From positions 1,381,501-1,445,500 of the forward strand of contig NZ_LT607733.1 in assembly GCF_900091445.1 (NCBI RefSeq): DNA of 64,000 nucleotides, given 5' to 3'. This document shows positions 50,131 to 63,827 of the stretch, piece by piece; the stretch's first letter is position 1, and every line of letters begins with the position of its first letter. Position numbers and translations under genes: made by a program. Below the pieces are notes generated by a model. It saw only the letters and a list, made by a program, of their open reading frames with translations. It did not search any database and had not been told where the DNA came from. This DNA comes from Micromonospora echinofusca (GTDB lineage: Bacteria > Actinomycetota > Actinomycetes > Mycobacteriales > Micromonosporaceae).

Positions 50131-50949
50131 ATGGCGGGTACGGTGCACACGGTCGCGGTCATCGGGGCCGGCAAGATCGGCGAGTTGATGCTCTCCGGGC
50201 TGCTGCGCTCGGGCTGGCCCGTGGACCGGCTGCTGGCCACCGCCCGCCGGCCCGCCCGCGCCGAGGAGCTGACCGCCCGCTACGGGGTCCGGGTGGTGGA
50301 CAACCTGACGGCGGTGGACGAGGCGGAGGTGCTCGCCGTCTCCGTCAAGCCGCAGGACGCGGCGACGCTGCTGGACGAGATCGGGCCGAAGGTGCCCGCC
50401 GACAAGCTGGTCATCTCGCTCTGCGCCGGCCTGCCGACCAGCTTCTTCAACCGCCGGCTGCCCGAGGGCACGCCCGTGGTGCGGGTGATGACCAACACCC
50501 CGGCCCTGGTCGATGAGGCCATGACCGCGATCTCCGCCGGCGCGCACGCCACCGGGGCGCACCTGGCGCTGGCCGAGGAGATGTTCAAGCCGCTCGGGTC
50601 GACCGTCCGGGTGCCCGAGTCGCAGCAGGACGCCGTCACCGCTCTCTCCGGCTCCGGGCCCGCGTACTTCTACCTGCTCGTCGAGGCGATGATCGACGCC
50701 GGCATCCTGCTCGGCCTGCCCCGGCAGGTCGCGCACGAGCTGATCGTGCAGACCGCGATCGGCTCGGCGGTGATGCTGCGCGACTCCGGCGAGCACCCGG
50801 TGAAGCTGCGCGAGGCGGTCACCTCGCCCGCCGGCACCACCATCTCCGCCGTGCGCGAGCTGGAGAAGCACGGCGTACGCGCGGCGCTGCTCGCCGCGCT
50901 GGAAGCGGCCCGCGACCGCGCCCGCGAACTGGCGGCCCAGGCCGACTGA
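50131..50949 (+). CDS. proC: Pyrroline-5-carboxylate reductase
   Basis: 272 residues. Reduces P5C to proline with NADPH. Rossmann motif VIGAGKIGELML near 8-19, SVKPQD, MTNTPALVDEAMTAI and the C-terminal signature SGSGPAYFYLLVEAM with LREAVTSPAGTT. ATG 50131 with GAGGGGG upstream. Monocistronic, convergent with the NamZ gene across a hairpin. Confidence 0.95.
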   Translation: MAGTVHTVAVIGAGKIGELMLSGLLRSGWPVDRLLATARRPARAEELTARYGVRVVDNLTAVDEAEVLAVSVKPQDAATLLDEIGPKVPADKLVISLCAGLPTSFFNRRLPEGTPVVRVMTNTPALVDEAMTAISAGAHATGAHLALAEEMFKPLGSTVRVPESQQDAVTALSGSGPAYFYLLVEAMIDAGILLGLPRQVAHELIVQTAIGSAVMLRDSGEHPVKLREAVTSPAGTTISAVRELEKHGVRAALLAALEAARDRARELAAQAD

Positions 50950-51009
50950 CTCTTCCCCGCGAGGACGTGGCCGCGATCGGTGGCGCCGGGCCCCACCACT
51001 GAAGACGAT

Positions 51010-51042
51010 GCCGACCCGGCCGATCCTCTCGCCCGGGTCGGC
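51010..51042. terminator. Hairpin between proC and the NamZ gene
   Basis: GCCGACCCGG (51010-51019) pairs with CCGGGTCGGC (51033-51042) around a 13-nt loop; convergent genes on both sides. Confidence 0.65.
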
Positions 51043-51058
51043 GTCCTGGCCGGCGAGA

Positions 51059-52354
51059 TCACCGGTAGAGCAGGTGGGGCTCGCGTCGACGGTTGAAGTC
51101 CGCCAGCTCGTCGGCCCAGGCGCCCACCACGTCGTCCACGTCGGCGCCCGCGTCGATCATCGTGCGCAGGCGAGGTGACCCGGTCAGCTTGTCGATCCAG
51201 TACGGCCGCACGGCGTCCCACGAGTCGCGCCGCCACGCGAACGCCTCGTACTTGTGCGCCTCCACCAGCATCGCGACCGCCGTGCGGATCGGGTCGTACG
51301 TCGCCCGATCGACGACCTTGACCTCGACCCCCGCGCAGAGCTTGTTGAGCAGCGCGGGCTTCTGCCCGGCGGACGTCGGCGTGAAGTACGCCTCGCGGAA
51401 CTCGACGCCGGGCAGCTCGCGGGCGTTGAGCCGGTCGGACCAGTGGTAGTCGAAGTCGTCGGCCAGCCCGCCGATCAGCTCGAACGGCTTGCAGGTGCCC
51501 CGGCCCTCGGTGAGCGACGCGACGCCCTCGAACAGACCGGTGCCCGGGTAGACCAGCGCGGTGTCCGTGGTGGGCATGTTCGGGCTGGGCAGCACCCAGG
51601 GCAGGTCAGTGTCGGCGGCCAGCTTGTCGCGCTTCCAGTGCCGGCACTCCACGACGTGCAGGTCGACCTTGCGGCCGGCCGCGGCGGGCAGGAACTCGGC
51701 GTTGAAGAACCGGGCCAGCTCGCCGACGGTCATGCCGTGCTGCTGGACGATCTCCTTCAGGCCCACCCCGGAGGTGTAGCCGGCGGTCATCATCGGCCCG
51801 TAGGCCCGCCCGCCGACCGGGTTCGGCCGGTCCAGCACCACGTAGCGCTTGCCGACGCGGGCCGCGGCCATCATCGAGGTGTACATCGTCCAGATGTACG
51901 TGTAGAAGCGGGCGCCGACGTCCTGGATGTCGAAGACGACGGTGTCGACGCCGGCCTGGGTGAACATGGACTCCCACTTGGCCAGCGAGGCCCCGTACGC
52001 GTCGTAGACGGTGATCCCGGTGCGGGCGTCGACGCCGGTGCCCTCGCTGCCGCCGGCCTGCGCCGAGCCGCGGAAGCCGTGCTCGGGGCCGAACGCGGCG
52101 GCCAGCCGCACCGAGCCGGAGGCGTGCATCAGGTCGACCAGGTGCCGGTAGTCCGAGTCCACGCCGGTGGGGTTCGAGATCACACCCACCCGCTGGCCGG
52201 CGAGGTCGGCGAAGTCGGAGCGTACGAGCACGTCGAGCCCGGTCTCCACGTGGCGGATGCCGGGCGCGGCGTGACCGGCCGCGCCGGGGGCCGTCGCCGC
52301 GACCGCGCCCACGGTCACCGCACCCGCTCCGGCCAGGAACTTCCTACGCTCCAT
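51059..52354 (-). CDS. Exo-beta-N-acetylmuramidase NamZ-like (DUF1343/GH171), Tat-exported
   Basis: 431 residues. A Tat signal starts MERRKFLAGAGAV and ends near AAGHAAP (about residue 31). The mature protein matches the DUF1343 family, now GH171, whose B. subtilis member NamZ removes MurNAc from the non-reducing end of peptidoglycan fragments. Conserved stretches: VGVISNPTGV, AAFGPEHGFRG, VVFDIQDVGARFYTYIWTM, LDRPNPVGG, LTEGRGTCKPFE. Likely cell-wall recycling outside the membrane. No partner NagZ or MurQ is adjacent. Promoter and repeats lie upstream. Confidence 0.9.
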   Translation of the reverse strand: MERRKFLAGAGAVTVGAVAATAPGAAGHAAPGIRHVETGLDVLVRSDFADLAGQRVGVISNPTGVDSDYRHLVDLMHASGSVRLAAAFGPEHGFRGSAQAGGSEGTGVDARTGITVYDAYGASLAKWESMFTQAGVDTVVFDIQDVGARFYTYIWTMYTSMMAAARVGKRYVVLDRPNPVGGRAYGPMMTAGYTSGVGLKEIVQQHGMTVGELARFFNAEFLPAAAGRKVDLHVVECRHWKRDKLAADTDLPWVLPSPNMPTTDTALVYPGTGLFEGVASLTEGRGTCKPFELIGGLADDFDYHWSDRLNARELPGVEFREAYFTPTSAGQKPALLNKLCAGVEVKVVDRATYDPIRTAVAMLVEAHKYEAFAWRRDSWDAVRPYWIDKLTGSPRLRTMIDAGADVDDVVGAWADELADFNRRREPHLLYR

Positions 52355-52380
52355 GTCGCCCCTCCCGTCGGTTTGGTCGA

Positions 52381-52409
52381 AACTTAGCTACACGTGGATG
52401 CCCCGTCAA
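52381..52409 (-). promoter_or_regulatory. Promoter for the NamZ gene
   Basis: On the minus strand: TTGACG (52409-52404), 17-nt spacer, TAAGTT (52386-52381), then about 26 nt to the ATG with GGGAGGGG. Near-ideal SigA-type. Confidence 0.7.
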
Positions 52410-52424
52410 GGAAGGTTAGCTACA
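52384..52424. promoter_or_regulatory. Two TTAGCTACA direct repeats flanking the NamZ promoter
   Basis: TTAGCTACA at 52384-52392 overlaps the -10 box and at 52416-52424 lies upstream of the -35. The 32-nt period (three turns) suggests a regulator bound on one face. Confidence 0.55.
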
Positions 52425-52501
52425 AAGTCGGTGCCGTCCGGAGCCGTGGCGGGACGGCCGTGCCGGTGTCGGACCGGGCACGCCCGGAGCGTCGGGTGCC
52501 C

Positions 52502-52507
52502 CATACT
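52502..52507 (+). promoter_or_regulatory. Leaderless-type -10 box for the DUF2203 gene
   Basis: CATACT, 6 nt before the GTG at 52514. Confidence 0.45.
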
Positions 52508-52513
52508 GGCCCC

Positions 52514-52864
52514 GTGTTCACCCTCGCCCAGGCCCGCCACCTGATCGCCACCCTGCGCCCCCGCGTCGACGAGCTGATCCGGCTGCGGGCCGACCTGGCC
52601 GAGCTGCGCGTCGACCTGGCCGACCGGGGCGCCAGCCCGCTCGGCGGACTCGCCGAGGTGAAGGGCCTGGAGGCGCGGCTGCACGCCCTCGTCGAGGAGC
52701 TGCATTCGCACGACATCCAGGTCAAGGGCATCGCGCCGGTGCTGCTCGACTTTCCCGGCGAGCGCGACGGCCGGCCGGTGCTCTGGTGCTGGCTGGAGGG
52801 GGACAGCGACGTGCGCTGGTACCACCGGATGGAGTGCGGCTTCGCCGGCCGCCGCCCGGTCTGA
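52514..52864 (+). CDS. DUF2203 family protein
   Basis: 116 residues. MFTLAQARHLIATLRPRVDEL, a helical middle with VKGLEARLHALVEELHSHDIQVKG, and the conserved end LLDFPGERDGRPVLWCWLEGD ... WYHRMECGFAGRRP, matching DUF2203. Cytoplasmic, function unknown. GTG 52514 with a -10-like box directly upstream and no RBS; probably leaderless. Convergent with the threonine dehydratase gene (14-nt gap). Confidence 0.85.
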   Translation: MFTLAQARHLIATLRPRVDELIRLRADLAELRVDLADRGASPLGGLAEVKGLEARLHALVEELHSHDIQVKGIAPVLLDFPGERDGRPVLWCWLEGDSDVRWYHRMECGFAGRRPV

Positions 52865-52878
52865 CGCGGCGGCGGCGC

Positions 52879-53826
52879 TCAGGCCAGGGACGCGAGCGTG
52901 GCCGGGGAGACGTTGCCGCCGCTGAGCACCAGCACGGTACGGGTGCCCGGCCCGGCGTCGACCAGGCCGGCCCGCAACGCGGCGAGCGTGACGGCGGCGG
53001 ACGGCTCGACCAGGAGCTTCGTGGCGTCCAGCAGCTCCCACCAGGCGGCCCGGATGTCCTCCTCGGACACCTCGACCATCTCGTCCACCAGCGCGCGGGC
53101 GTGCGCCAGCGTGTGCCGCCCGGCGAACGGGGCCGCCAGCCCGTCGGCGATCGACACGGGTCGCGCCGCGAGGGCGTCGCCTCCGGTGCGCAGCGCGTGG
53201 CCGAGGGCGTTGGCGGTGACCGGCTCGACGCCGACGACGCGCGTGCCCGGGGCGGCCGCCCGTAGGGCCGACGCCACCCCGCTGATCAGCCCGCCGCCGC
53301 CCACCGGCACGAGGACCAGCTCCGGCGGCGGGCCGTCGGCCAGGATCTCCCTGCCGACGGTGGCCTGACCGGCGATGACGTCCGGGTCGTCGAACGGGTG
53401 CAGGAGGTGGTAGCCGCGCTCCGCCGCGAGCGCCTGGCAGGTCCCCACGAGGTCGTCGGTGAGGACGACCTCGCCGCCGTACCGGCGGACCGTCTCGACC
53501 TTGGTCGGCACCGCGTGCGGCGGCATGCAGACGACGGTCGGCAGACCGAAGGCGCGGCCGGCGAAGGCCACCGCCGCCGCGTGGTTGCCGGCGGAGAAGG
53601 CGGTCAGCCCGGCGGGTGCCCCCTGCCGTTCGACGCGGGCGAGCAGCGCGTTGAGCGCGCCCCGCACCTTGAAGCTGCCGGTGTGCTGGAGGTTCTCCGC
53701 CTTGACGGCGAGGTCGAGCCGCAGCGGGTCGCCGAGGCGGCGGCAGGACAGCAACGGGGTGCGTACGACCCGTCCCGCGATGCGCCGCTCGGCCGTGCTG
53801 ATGTCGTCCACGGTGGTGAGCCGCAC
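52879..53826 (-). CDS. Threonine/serine dehydratase (PLP, fold type II)
   Basis: 315 residues. PLP Lys in TGSFKVRGA (50-58), AFSAGNHAAAVA, the glycine loop VPVGGGGLISG, and Ser in the terminal VLSGGN. Deaminates threonine or serine to the 2-oxo acid. At about 315 residues it lacks the ACT-type regulatory domain of IlvA, so it is the catabolic kind; serine racemase is an alternative. GTG 53826 follows TAGGCT by 6 nt, so probably leaderless. Confidence 0.9.
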   Translation of the reverse strand: MRLTTVDDISTAERRIAGRVVRTPLLSCRRLGDPLRLDLAVKAENLQHTGSFKVRGALNALLARVERQGAPAGLTAFSAGNHAAAVAFAGRAFGLPTVVCMPPHAVPTKVETVRRYGGEVVLTDDLVGTCQALAAERGYHLLHPFDDPDVIAGQATVGREILADGPPPELVLVPVGGGGLISGVASALRAAAPGTRVVGVEPVTANALGHALRTGGDALAARPVSIADGLAAPFAGRHTLAHARALVDEMVEVSEEDIRAAWWELLDATKLLVEPSAAVTLAALRAGLVDAGPGTRTVLVLSGGNVSPATLASLA

Positions 53827-53832
53827 GGTCGC

Positions 53833-53838
53833 AGCCTA
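53833..53838 (-). promoter_or_regulatory. Leaderless-type -10 box for the dehydratase gene
   Basis: TAGGCT on the minus strand, 6 nt before the GTG at 53826. The rest of the gap to 53973 is GC-rich with no clear signal. Confidence 0.55.
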
Positions 53839-53973
53839 GCCCGGCCCGGCCGGTCGCACCGTCCGTGAGGCGACCGGCCGGGCCCGCGCCCGGTCGGCCC
53901 GGCGGGCCCGCGTTCCCGGCGCCCGGTCAGCCGCGGCGCGACCGTGCCGCGCGGTGGCCGCCGGGACGGGGGT

Positions 53974-54648
53974 TCAGCGGGTGGCTTCGGTCAGCGCGGC
54001 GCGCACCTTGGCGGCGTCGGCCGGCGCCTCGCGCTCCCAGTCCGCCGGGTCGGCGGAGTAGATCGTCCCGTACGCCGGGGTGTCCGGCTGGTAGCGCCAG
54101 CTCTCGGCGAGCGTGCCGGCGTCGACGGCGTCGTAGCCGAGCCGGTCCAGGAAGGCCGTGGCCTCCGCCTTCGCGCCCGCGTCGTCGCCGGCGATGGGCA
54201 GCGCGCTGCGGTCGGCGGCGCCGGTCGGCCGGGCCAGCGTGTGCAGGTGCTTGAAGAAGATGTTGTTGAACACCTTGACCACCCGCGACTGCGGCAGGTG
54301 CCGCTGGAGCAGTTCGCTGCTGGTGGTGGAGCCCGAGTCGAGCTCGGAGATCTGTCCGTCCCGCTGCGGGTAGTAGTTGTTGGTGTCGAGCACGAGCTTG
54401 CCGGCGAGCGGCTCGACGGGCACGTCCCGGTACGCCTTCAGCGGAATGGTGACGACCACCAGGTCGCCGGCCTCCGCGGCCTCCCGGGCCGTGGCCGCCC
54501 GCGCGCGGGGGCCCAGCTCCTCGACGAGGTCCTTGAGGGTCTCCGGGCCGCGCGAGTTGCTCAGCACCACGTCGTAGCCGGCGGCCACCGCCAGCCGCGC
54601 CACCGTGCCGCCGATGTGTCCACTGCCGATCAGTCCCACAGTTGTCAT
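53974..54648 (-). CDS. NADPH-F420 reductase-like (Fno/NAD-binding) oxidoreductase
   Basis: 224 residues. Rossmann motif GLIGSGHIGGTVA (5-17), VVVTIPLKAY, LDTNNYYPQRDG and KVFNNIFF belong to the family annotated as NADP oxidoreductase, coenzyme F420-dependent. True Fno activity cannot be assumed; many members act on other substrates. ATG 54648 overlaps the stop of the upstream 145-residue gene (ATGA), so both are in one operon. Confidence 0.88.
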   Translation of the reverse strand: MTTVGLIGSGHIGGTVARLAVAAGYDVVLSNSRGPETLKDLVEELGPRARAATAREAAEAGDLVVVTIPLKAYRDVPVEPLAGKLVLDTNNYYPQRDGQISELDSGSTTSSELLQRHLPQSRVVKVFNNIFFKHLHTLARPTGAADRSALPIAGDDAGAKAEATAFLDRLGYDAVDAGTLAESWRYQPDTPAYGTIYSADPADWEREAPADAAKVRAALTEATR

Positions 54649-55082
54649 GCCGGTTCCCAACTCCGCTCGCGGCGACGGTATTCCCCACCCGGTTGGTCGA
54701 CAATGCGCCGGACCGCCACCACCACCCGCTCGACGCGGTCGCCGGTCGCGGGGTCGGTCCAGACGAACACCACAGGTCTGGCCGCCGCGAAGAGCGGCCA
54801 GACGAACGGCGGCAGGTCCTCGGGCGACACCCGGATGTAGGGCGTCGCCCCGTCGATCCGGGCGAGCAGGTGCTCCAGCGCGAATCGGTGCCGCCCCGGG
54901 CCGTCGAGGTGCTCGGGAGCCGGCGGAAGGTGCCGCAGCCGGCCGTGGTCGCGCAGCACGTCGTCGGGCACGGCGGCGTCGAGCACCACCCGCCCGGCGT
55001 CGAGCGGGCCCTGGATGCTGACGTGGTGCTCGGGCGGGATCCGGCCCGGTGCGGCGGGCGACTCCTGCACCGCGAAGAACAT
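54645..55082 (-). CDS. Hypothetical protein upstream of the Fno-like gene
   Basis: 145 residues starting MFFAVQESPAAPG, with GGAGGGGGG upstream of ATG 55082; an earlier in-frame start adds only a weak extension. Contains VSIQGPLDAGRVVLDAAVPDDVL, a likely helix-strand core, and FVWPLFAAARPVVFVWTDPATG; no recognised domain and no membrane segment. Coupled by ATGA overlap to the Fno-like gene, so the two probably function together. Confidence 0.68.
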   Translation of the reverse strand: MFFAVQESPAAPGRIPPEHHVSIQGPLDAGRVVLDAAVPDDVLRDHGRLRHLPPAPEHLDGPGRHRFALEHLLARIDGATPYIRVSPEDLPPFVWPLFAAARPVVFVWTDPATGDRVERVVVAVRRIVDQPGGEYRRRERSWEPA

Positions 55083-55197
55083 CCCGCCCCCCTCCGCCCG
55101 GACCATCCCAGGTGTCGCCGATCGTAGTCCGGCCGGCACCCGGTGGCACGGCGGCGGCGCGGTCGCCCTGGGCCAGCCGGTCGAGGCGGGCTGGCCC

Positions 55198-55692
55198 TCA
55201 GGTCGCAGCCGGCAGCGCCTTCTCGATCGCGGCGCGCAGTTCGGCCGCGCCGGGCTCGACGGTCGGCGCGAAGCGGGCCGCCACCGTGCCGTCCGGGGCG
55301 ACGAGGAACTTCTCGAAGTTCCACCGCACGTCGCCGCTGTGGCCGTCGGCGTCGGCCGTGCCCACCAGCGCCGCGTAGAGCGGGTGGCGGCCGGGGCCGT
55401 TGACGTCGACCTTCTCCGTCAGCGGGAAGCTCACCCCGTAGTTGGCCTGGCAGAAGTCGCTGATCTCGGCGGCGCTGCCCGGCTCCTGGCCGGCGAACTG
55501 GTTGCAGGGCACGCCGAGCACCACCAGGCCGCGGTCGGCGTACTCGTCGTGCAGTGCCTGGAGTCCGGCGTACTGCGGGGTGAGGCCGCAGCGGGAGGCG
55601 ACGTTGACCACCAGCAGTGCGCGCCCGCGGTACTGCGCGAGGTCGGCCGGGCCGCCGGTCAGGGCGTCGATCGGGATGTCGAAGACGGTCAT
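55198..55692 (-). CDS. Glutathione-peroxidase-family peroxidase
   Basis: 164 residues. Catalytic tetrad visible: Cys35 (NVASRCGLT), Gln69 (FAGQEPG), Trp124-Asn125 (WNFEKFLV). A Cys (not selenocysteine) enzyme, probably reduced by thioredoxin or mycothiol since actinomycetes lack glutathione. ATG 55692 lies 7 nt after TAGCCT with no RBS, so probably leaderless. Confidence 0.93.
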   Translation of the reverse strand: MTVFDIPIDALTGGPADLAQYRGRALLVVNVASRCGLTPQYAGLQALHDEYADRGLVVLGVPCNQFAGQEPGSAAEISDFCQANYGVSFPLTEKVDVNGPGRHPLYAALVGTADADGHSGDVRWNFEKFLVAPDGTVAARFAPTVEPGAAELRAAIEKALPAAT

Positions 55693-55699
55693 GGGCCCG

Positions 55700-55705
55700 A
55701 GGCTA
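55700..55705 (-). promoter_or_regulatory. Leaderless-type -10 box for the peroxidase gene
   Basis: TAGCCT on the minus strand, 7 nt before the ATG at 55692. Confidence 0.5.
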
Positions 55706-55815
55706 CGCGTCGCCCCGGATGGGCGCCGGGCCACCGCCCGGCTACCGCCAGTCGCCGGTCGGCGCCCGCTGGGAGGGCTGGTCACGCTCCCAGTGGAAAT
55801 CGATAGATGCACATC

Positions 55816-55845
55816 TTGACGAAGCGATGACGACGTGAGTAGCGT
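55816..55845 (+). promoter_or_regulatory. Promoter for the chitinase gene
   Basis: TTGACG (55816-55821), 18-nt spacer, TAGCGT (55840-55845). The -10 sits inside an inverted repeat GTGAG (55835-55839) / CTCAC (55846-55850). Confidence 0.65.
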
Positions 55846-55859
55846 CTCACCATCAATTT

Positions 55860-55882
55860 GGAAAGTTTCCTAACTGTTTAGG
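55860..55882 (+). promoter_or_regulatory. Two overlapping palindromes downstream of the chitinase promoter
   Basis: GGAAA-G-TTTCC (55860-55870) and CCTAA-CTGT-TTAGG (55869-55882) share two bases and lie between the predicted transcription start and the RBS GGGAGA. Position fits repressor blocking; they resemble motifs seen before other secreted actinomycete hydrolases (memory). Confidence 0.5.
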
Positions 55883-55892
55883 GAGACGCCGC

Positions 55893-57518
<1,626 letters not shown>

Positions 57519-57543
57519 GCCGAGGGCCGACGCACCACCCACA

Positions 57544-57580
57544 CGGCGGGGAGGGACCACGCACCGGTCCCTCCCCGCCG
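57544..57580 (+). terminator. Hairpin terminator after the chitinase gene
   Basis: Perfect 15-bp stem (57544-57558 with 57566-57580), 7-nt loop, 26 nt after the stop. Confidence 0.8.
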
Positions 57581-57698
57581 CCGTGCGCGGTCGGTGCCCG
57601 GATCGCCCGGTTCCTGGCGCGGCGGCGTCGGGGCACGTGTGTCGATGTGACAGACTCGCCGCGCAACGGGCTCGATGCCCACGGCGACGGAGGTGGCG

Positions 57699-58196
57699 AT
57701 GCGCGCGAGGCGCGGAAGGCTGGCGGCGGGCGTCGTACTGCTCGGGATCCTGCCCCTCGCACTGCTCGGCTGCGGCATCGGCGAGGAGGAGGACCCGGCG
57801 ACCAGGCCCGGGCGCGCCCCGGCCGAGGAGGCCACCGCGAAGTCGCGGGAGCGGGTGCAGGCCTACCTCGACGCGATGACCGCCAAGGACGTGGCGGCCG
57901 GGCGCAGCCAGCTCTGCGCGGCCCTCCAGGAGAGCTTCGACGCCGCCGCGACCGGCCCCAACGGCGACTTCGCCGACCACTTCACCGTGCCGCGGGCCGA
58001 GATCACCGACATCCGCTCGGGCCCCCGGGGCCAGGAGGTGAGCACGTCGGTCTCGGTCGCCGCCGGCTCCCGCACGATCACCCGGCCGCTGCTGTTCACG
58101 GTCACCCGCGACGGCGCCGACTGGTGCATCGCCGCCGAGGCGCCGGGCGGCAACGCCGCCTCCCCGGCCGCCCCCGCCTCGCCCGTGTCGGGGTGA
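57699..58196 (+). CDS. Lipoprotein of unknown function
   Basis: 165 residues. Arg-rich start, hydrophobic core and lipobox ALLGC (Cys25), then an acidic stretch and a compact domain (about 50-150; RVQAYLDAMTAKDVAAGRSQL) resembling NTF2-like/DUF4878 extracellular domains. Start ATG 57699 with CGGAGG upstream; an earlier in-frame ATG (57675) lacks an RBS. Located between the chitinase terminator and aroG. The NTF2-like reading is tentative. Confidence 0.8.
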   Translation: MRARRGRLAAGVVLLGILPLALLGCGIGEEEDPATRPGRAPAEEATAKSRERVQAYLDAMTAKDVAAGRSQLCAALQESFDAAATGPNGDFADHFTVPRAEITDIRSGPRGQEVSTSVSVAAGSRTITRPLLFTVTRDGADWCIAAEAPGGNAASPAAPASPVSG

Positions 58197-60707
<2,511 letters not shown>

Positions 60708-60720
<13 letters not shown>

Positions 60721-60796
60721 CCGGGGCAGCACGGCCCTCCCCGGTACGGCTCAGGCGCGGGTGGGCATGCCGCCCACCCGCCTGCGGGGCTGACCG
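60708..60796 (+). repeat. 16-bp direct repeat of the threonine aldolase 3' end
   Basis: CCTGCGGGGCTGACCG at 60708-60723 (covering the stop codon) recurs exactly at 60781-60796: a small duplication. Confidence 0.7.
60752..60784. terminator. Hairpin between convergent genes
   Basis: GCGGGTGGGC (60757-60766) pairs perfectly with GCCCACCCGC (60772-60781), loop ATGCC, extended by CAG/CTG with two bulged bases. Between the aldolase and endonuclease IV genes. Confidence 0.75.
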
Positions 60797-60812
60797 TCTT
60801 GCCGGCCCCGCG

Positions 60813-61676
60813 TCAGGGGTGCAGGCGCTTCAGGGTGGCGATGTCCGCGGCGTGGCCGACGTGCTTCTCCGTCGGCGTCTCGACCACGATCGGGACGCCG
60901 GCGGTGGCCGGGTGCGCCATCAGCTCGGCGAACGCCGGCTCGCCGATGGTGCCCTTGCCGATGTTCTCGTGCCGGTCCCGGGTCGAGCCGCACAGGTCCT
61001 TCGAGTCGTTGGCGTGCACCAGCCGCAGGCGGTCGGCCCCGACCGTCGCCACGAGCGTGTCCAGCGTCGCGGTCATGCCGCCCTCGGCGGCCAGGTCGTG
61101 CCCGGCGGCCCAGGCGTGGCAGGTGTCGAAGCAGACCCCGAGCCAGGGGTGCCGCTCCACCGCGTCGAGGTAGGGCCCGAGCTGCTCCACCCGGGAGGCG
61201 AGCGAGCGGCCGCCGCCCGCGCTCGGCTCGACCAGCAGCCGCGGGCCGTCCGTTGCCGCCGCCTCGTCGAGCAGCGGCAGCAGGGTTTCGCGCACCTGCC
61301 GCATCGCGGCCTCGGCGTAGCCCTCGTCGACCGCGCTGCCGGCGTGGAAGACCACGCCCTCGGCGCCGATCGCCCGGCCCCGGCGCAGCGCGTGGGCGAG
61401 CGTCCCGGCCGACCGCTCGACCGTCTCGGCGGTGGGGGAGCCGAGGTTGACCAGCAGCGACGCGTGGATGAAGACGGGTACGCCCCGCTCGCCGCAGCCG
61501 TCGCGGAACGCGACGTCCTGGGCCGGGTCGCCGGCCGGCAGCGCCCAGCCGCGCGAGTTCGACACGTAGACCTGCACGACCTGCGAGCCGGTCGCGTCGA
61601 CGTACGGCAGAGCGGCCTTCGCCAGACCCCCCGAGGTGGGGGTGTGCGAGCCGACCAGCCGGTGGTGTGCCGGCAT
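60813..61676 (-). CDS. nfo: Deoxyribonuclease IV (AP endonuclease)
   Basis: 287 residues, TIM barrel. Base-excision repair: cleaves 5' of abasic sites. Family motifs: VGSHTPTSGG, VVFHAGSAVDEG, LLVEPSAGGGRS, LGVCFDTCHAWAAGHD, LVHANDSKD and RHENIGKGTIG, holding the zinc ligands (His, Glu, Asp). ATG 61676 begins 2 nt before the end of the kinase gene stop region, tightly following pknL. Confidence 0.94.
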   Translation of the reverse strand: MPAHHRLVGSHTPTSGGLAKAALPYVDATGSQVVQVYVSNSRGWALPAGDPAQDVAFRDGCGERGVPVFIHASLLVNLGSPTAETVERSAGTLAHALRRGRAIGAEGVVFHAGSAVDEGYAEAAMRQVRETLLPLLDEAAATDGPRLLVEPSAGGGRSLASRVEQLGPYLDAVERHPWLGVCFDTCHAWAAGHDLAAEGGMTATLDTLVATVGADRLRLVHANDSKDLCGSTRDRHENIGKGTIGEPAFAELMAHPATAGVPIVVETPTEKHVGHAADIATLKRLHP

Positions 61677-61678
61677 CG

Positions 61679-63664
<1,986 letters not shown>

Positions 63665-63672
63665 CGGCAGGG

Positions 63673-63678
63673 AGTCTA
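63673..63678 (-). promoter_or_regulatory. Candidate near-leaderless -10 box for pknL
   Basis: TAGACT on the minus strand, 8 nt before the ATG at 63664. The rest of the 163-nt divergent region to 63827 shows no clear promoter for the HTH gene. Confidence 0.4.
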
Positions 63679-63827
63679 TGTGTCCAGGAGGTGAAGGTTG
63701 AACAGGATGCTACAGATGGGGTGCGACCACGACTGGATCGCCGCGCTCGTTTCCCCTCGCCGCCCTGCTCAGCCGGCTCGTCGGGGTGCCGTTCGCCCGG
63801 CCGGACGGGACGTGGCAGGGTGGTCCG

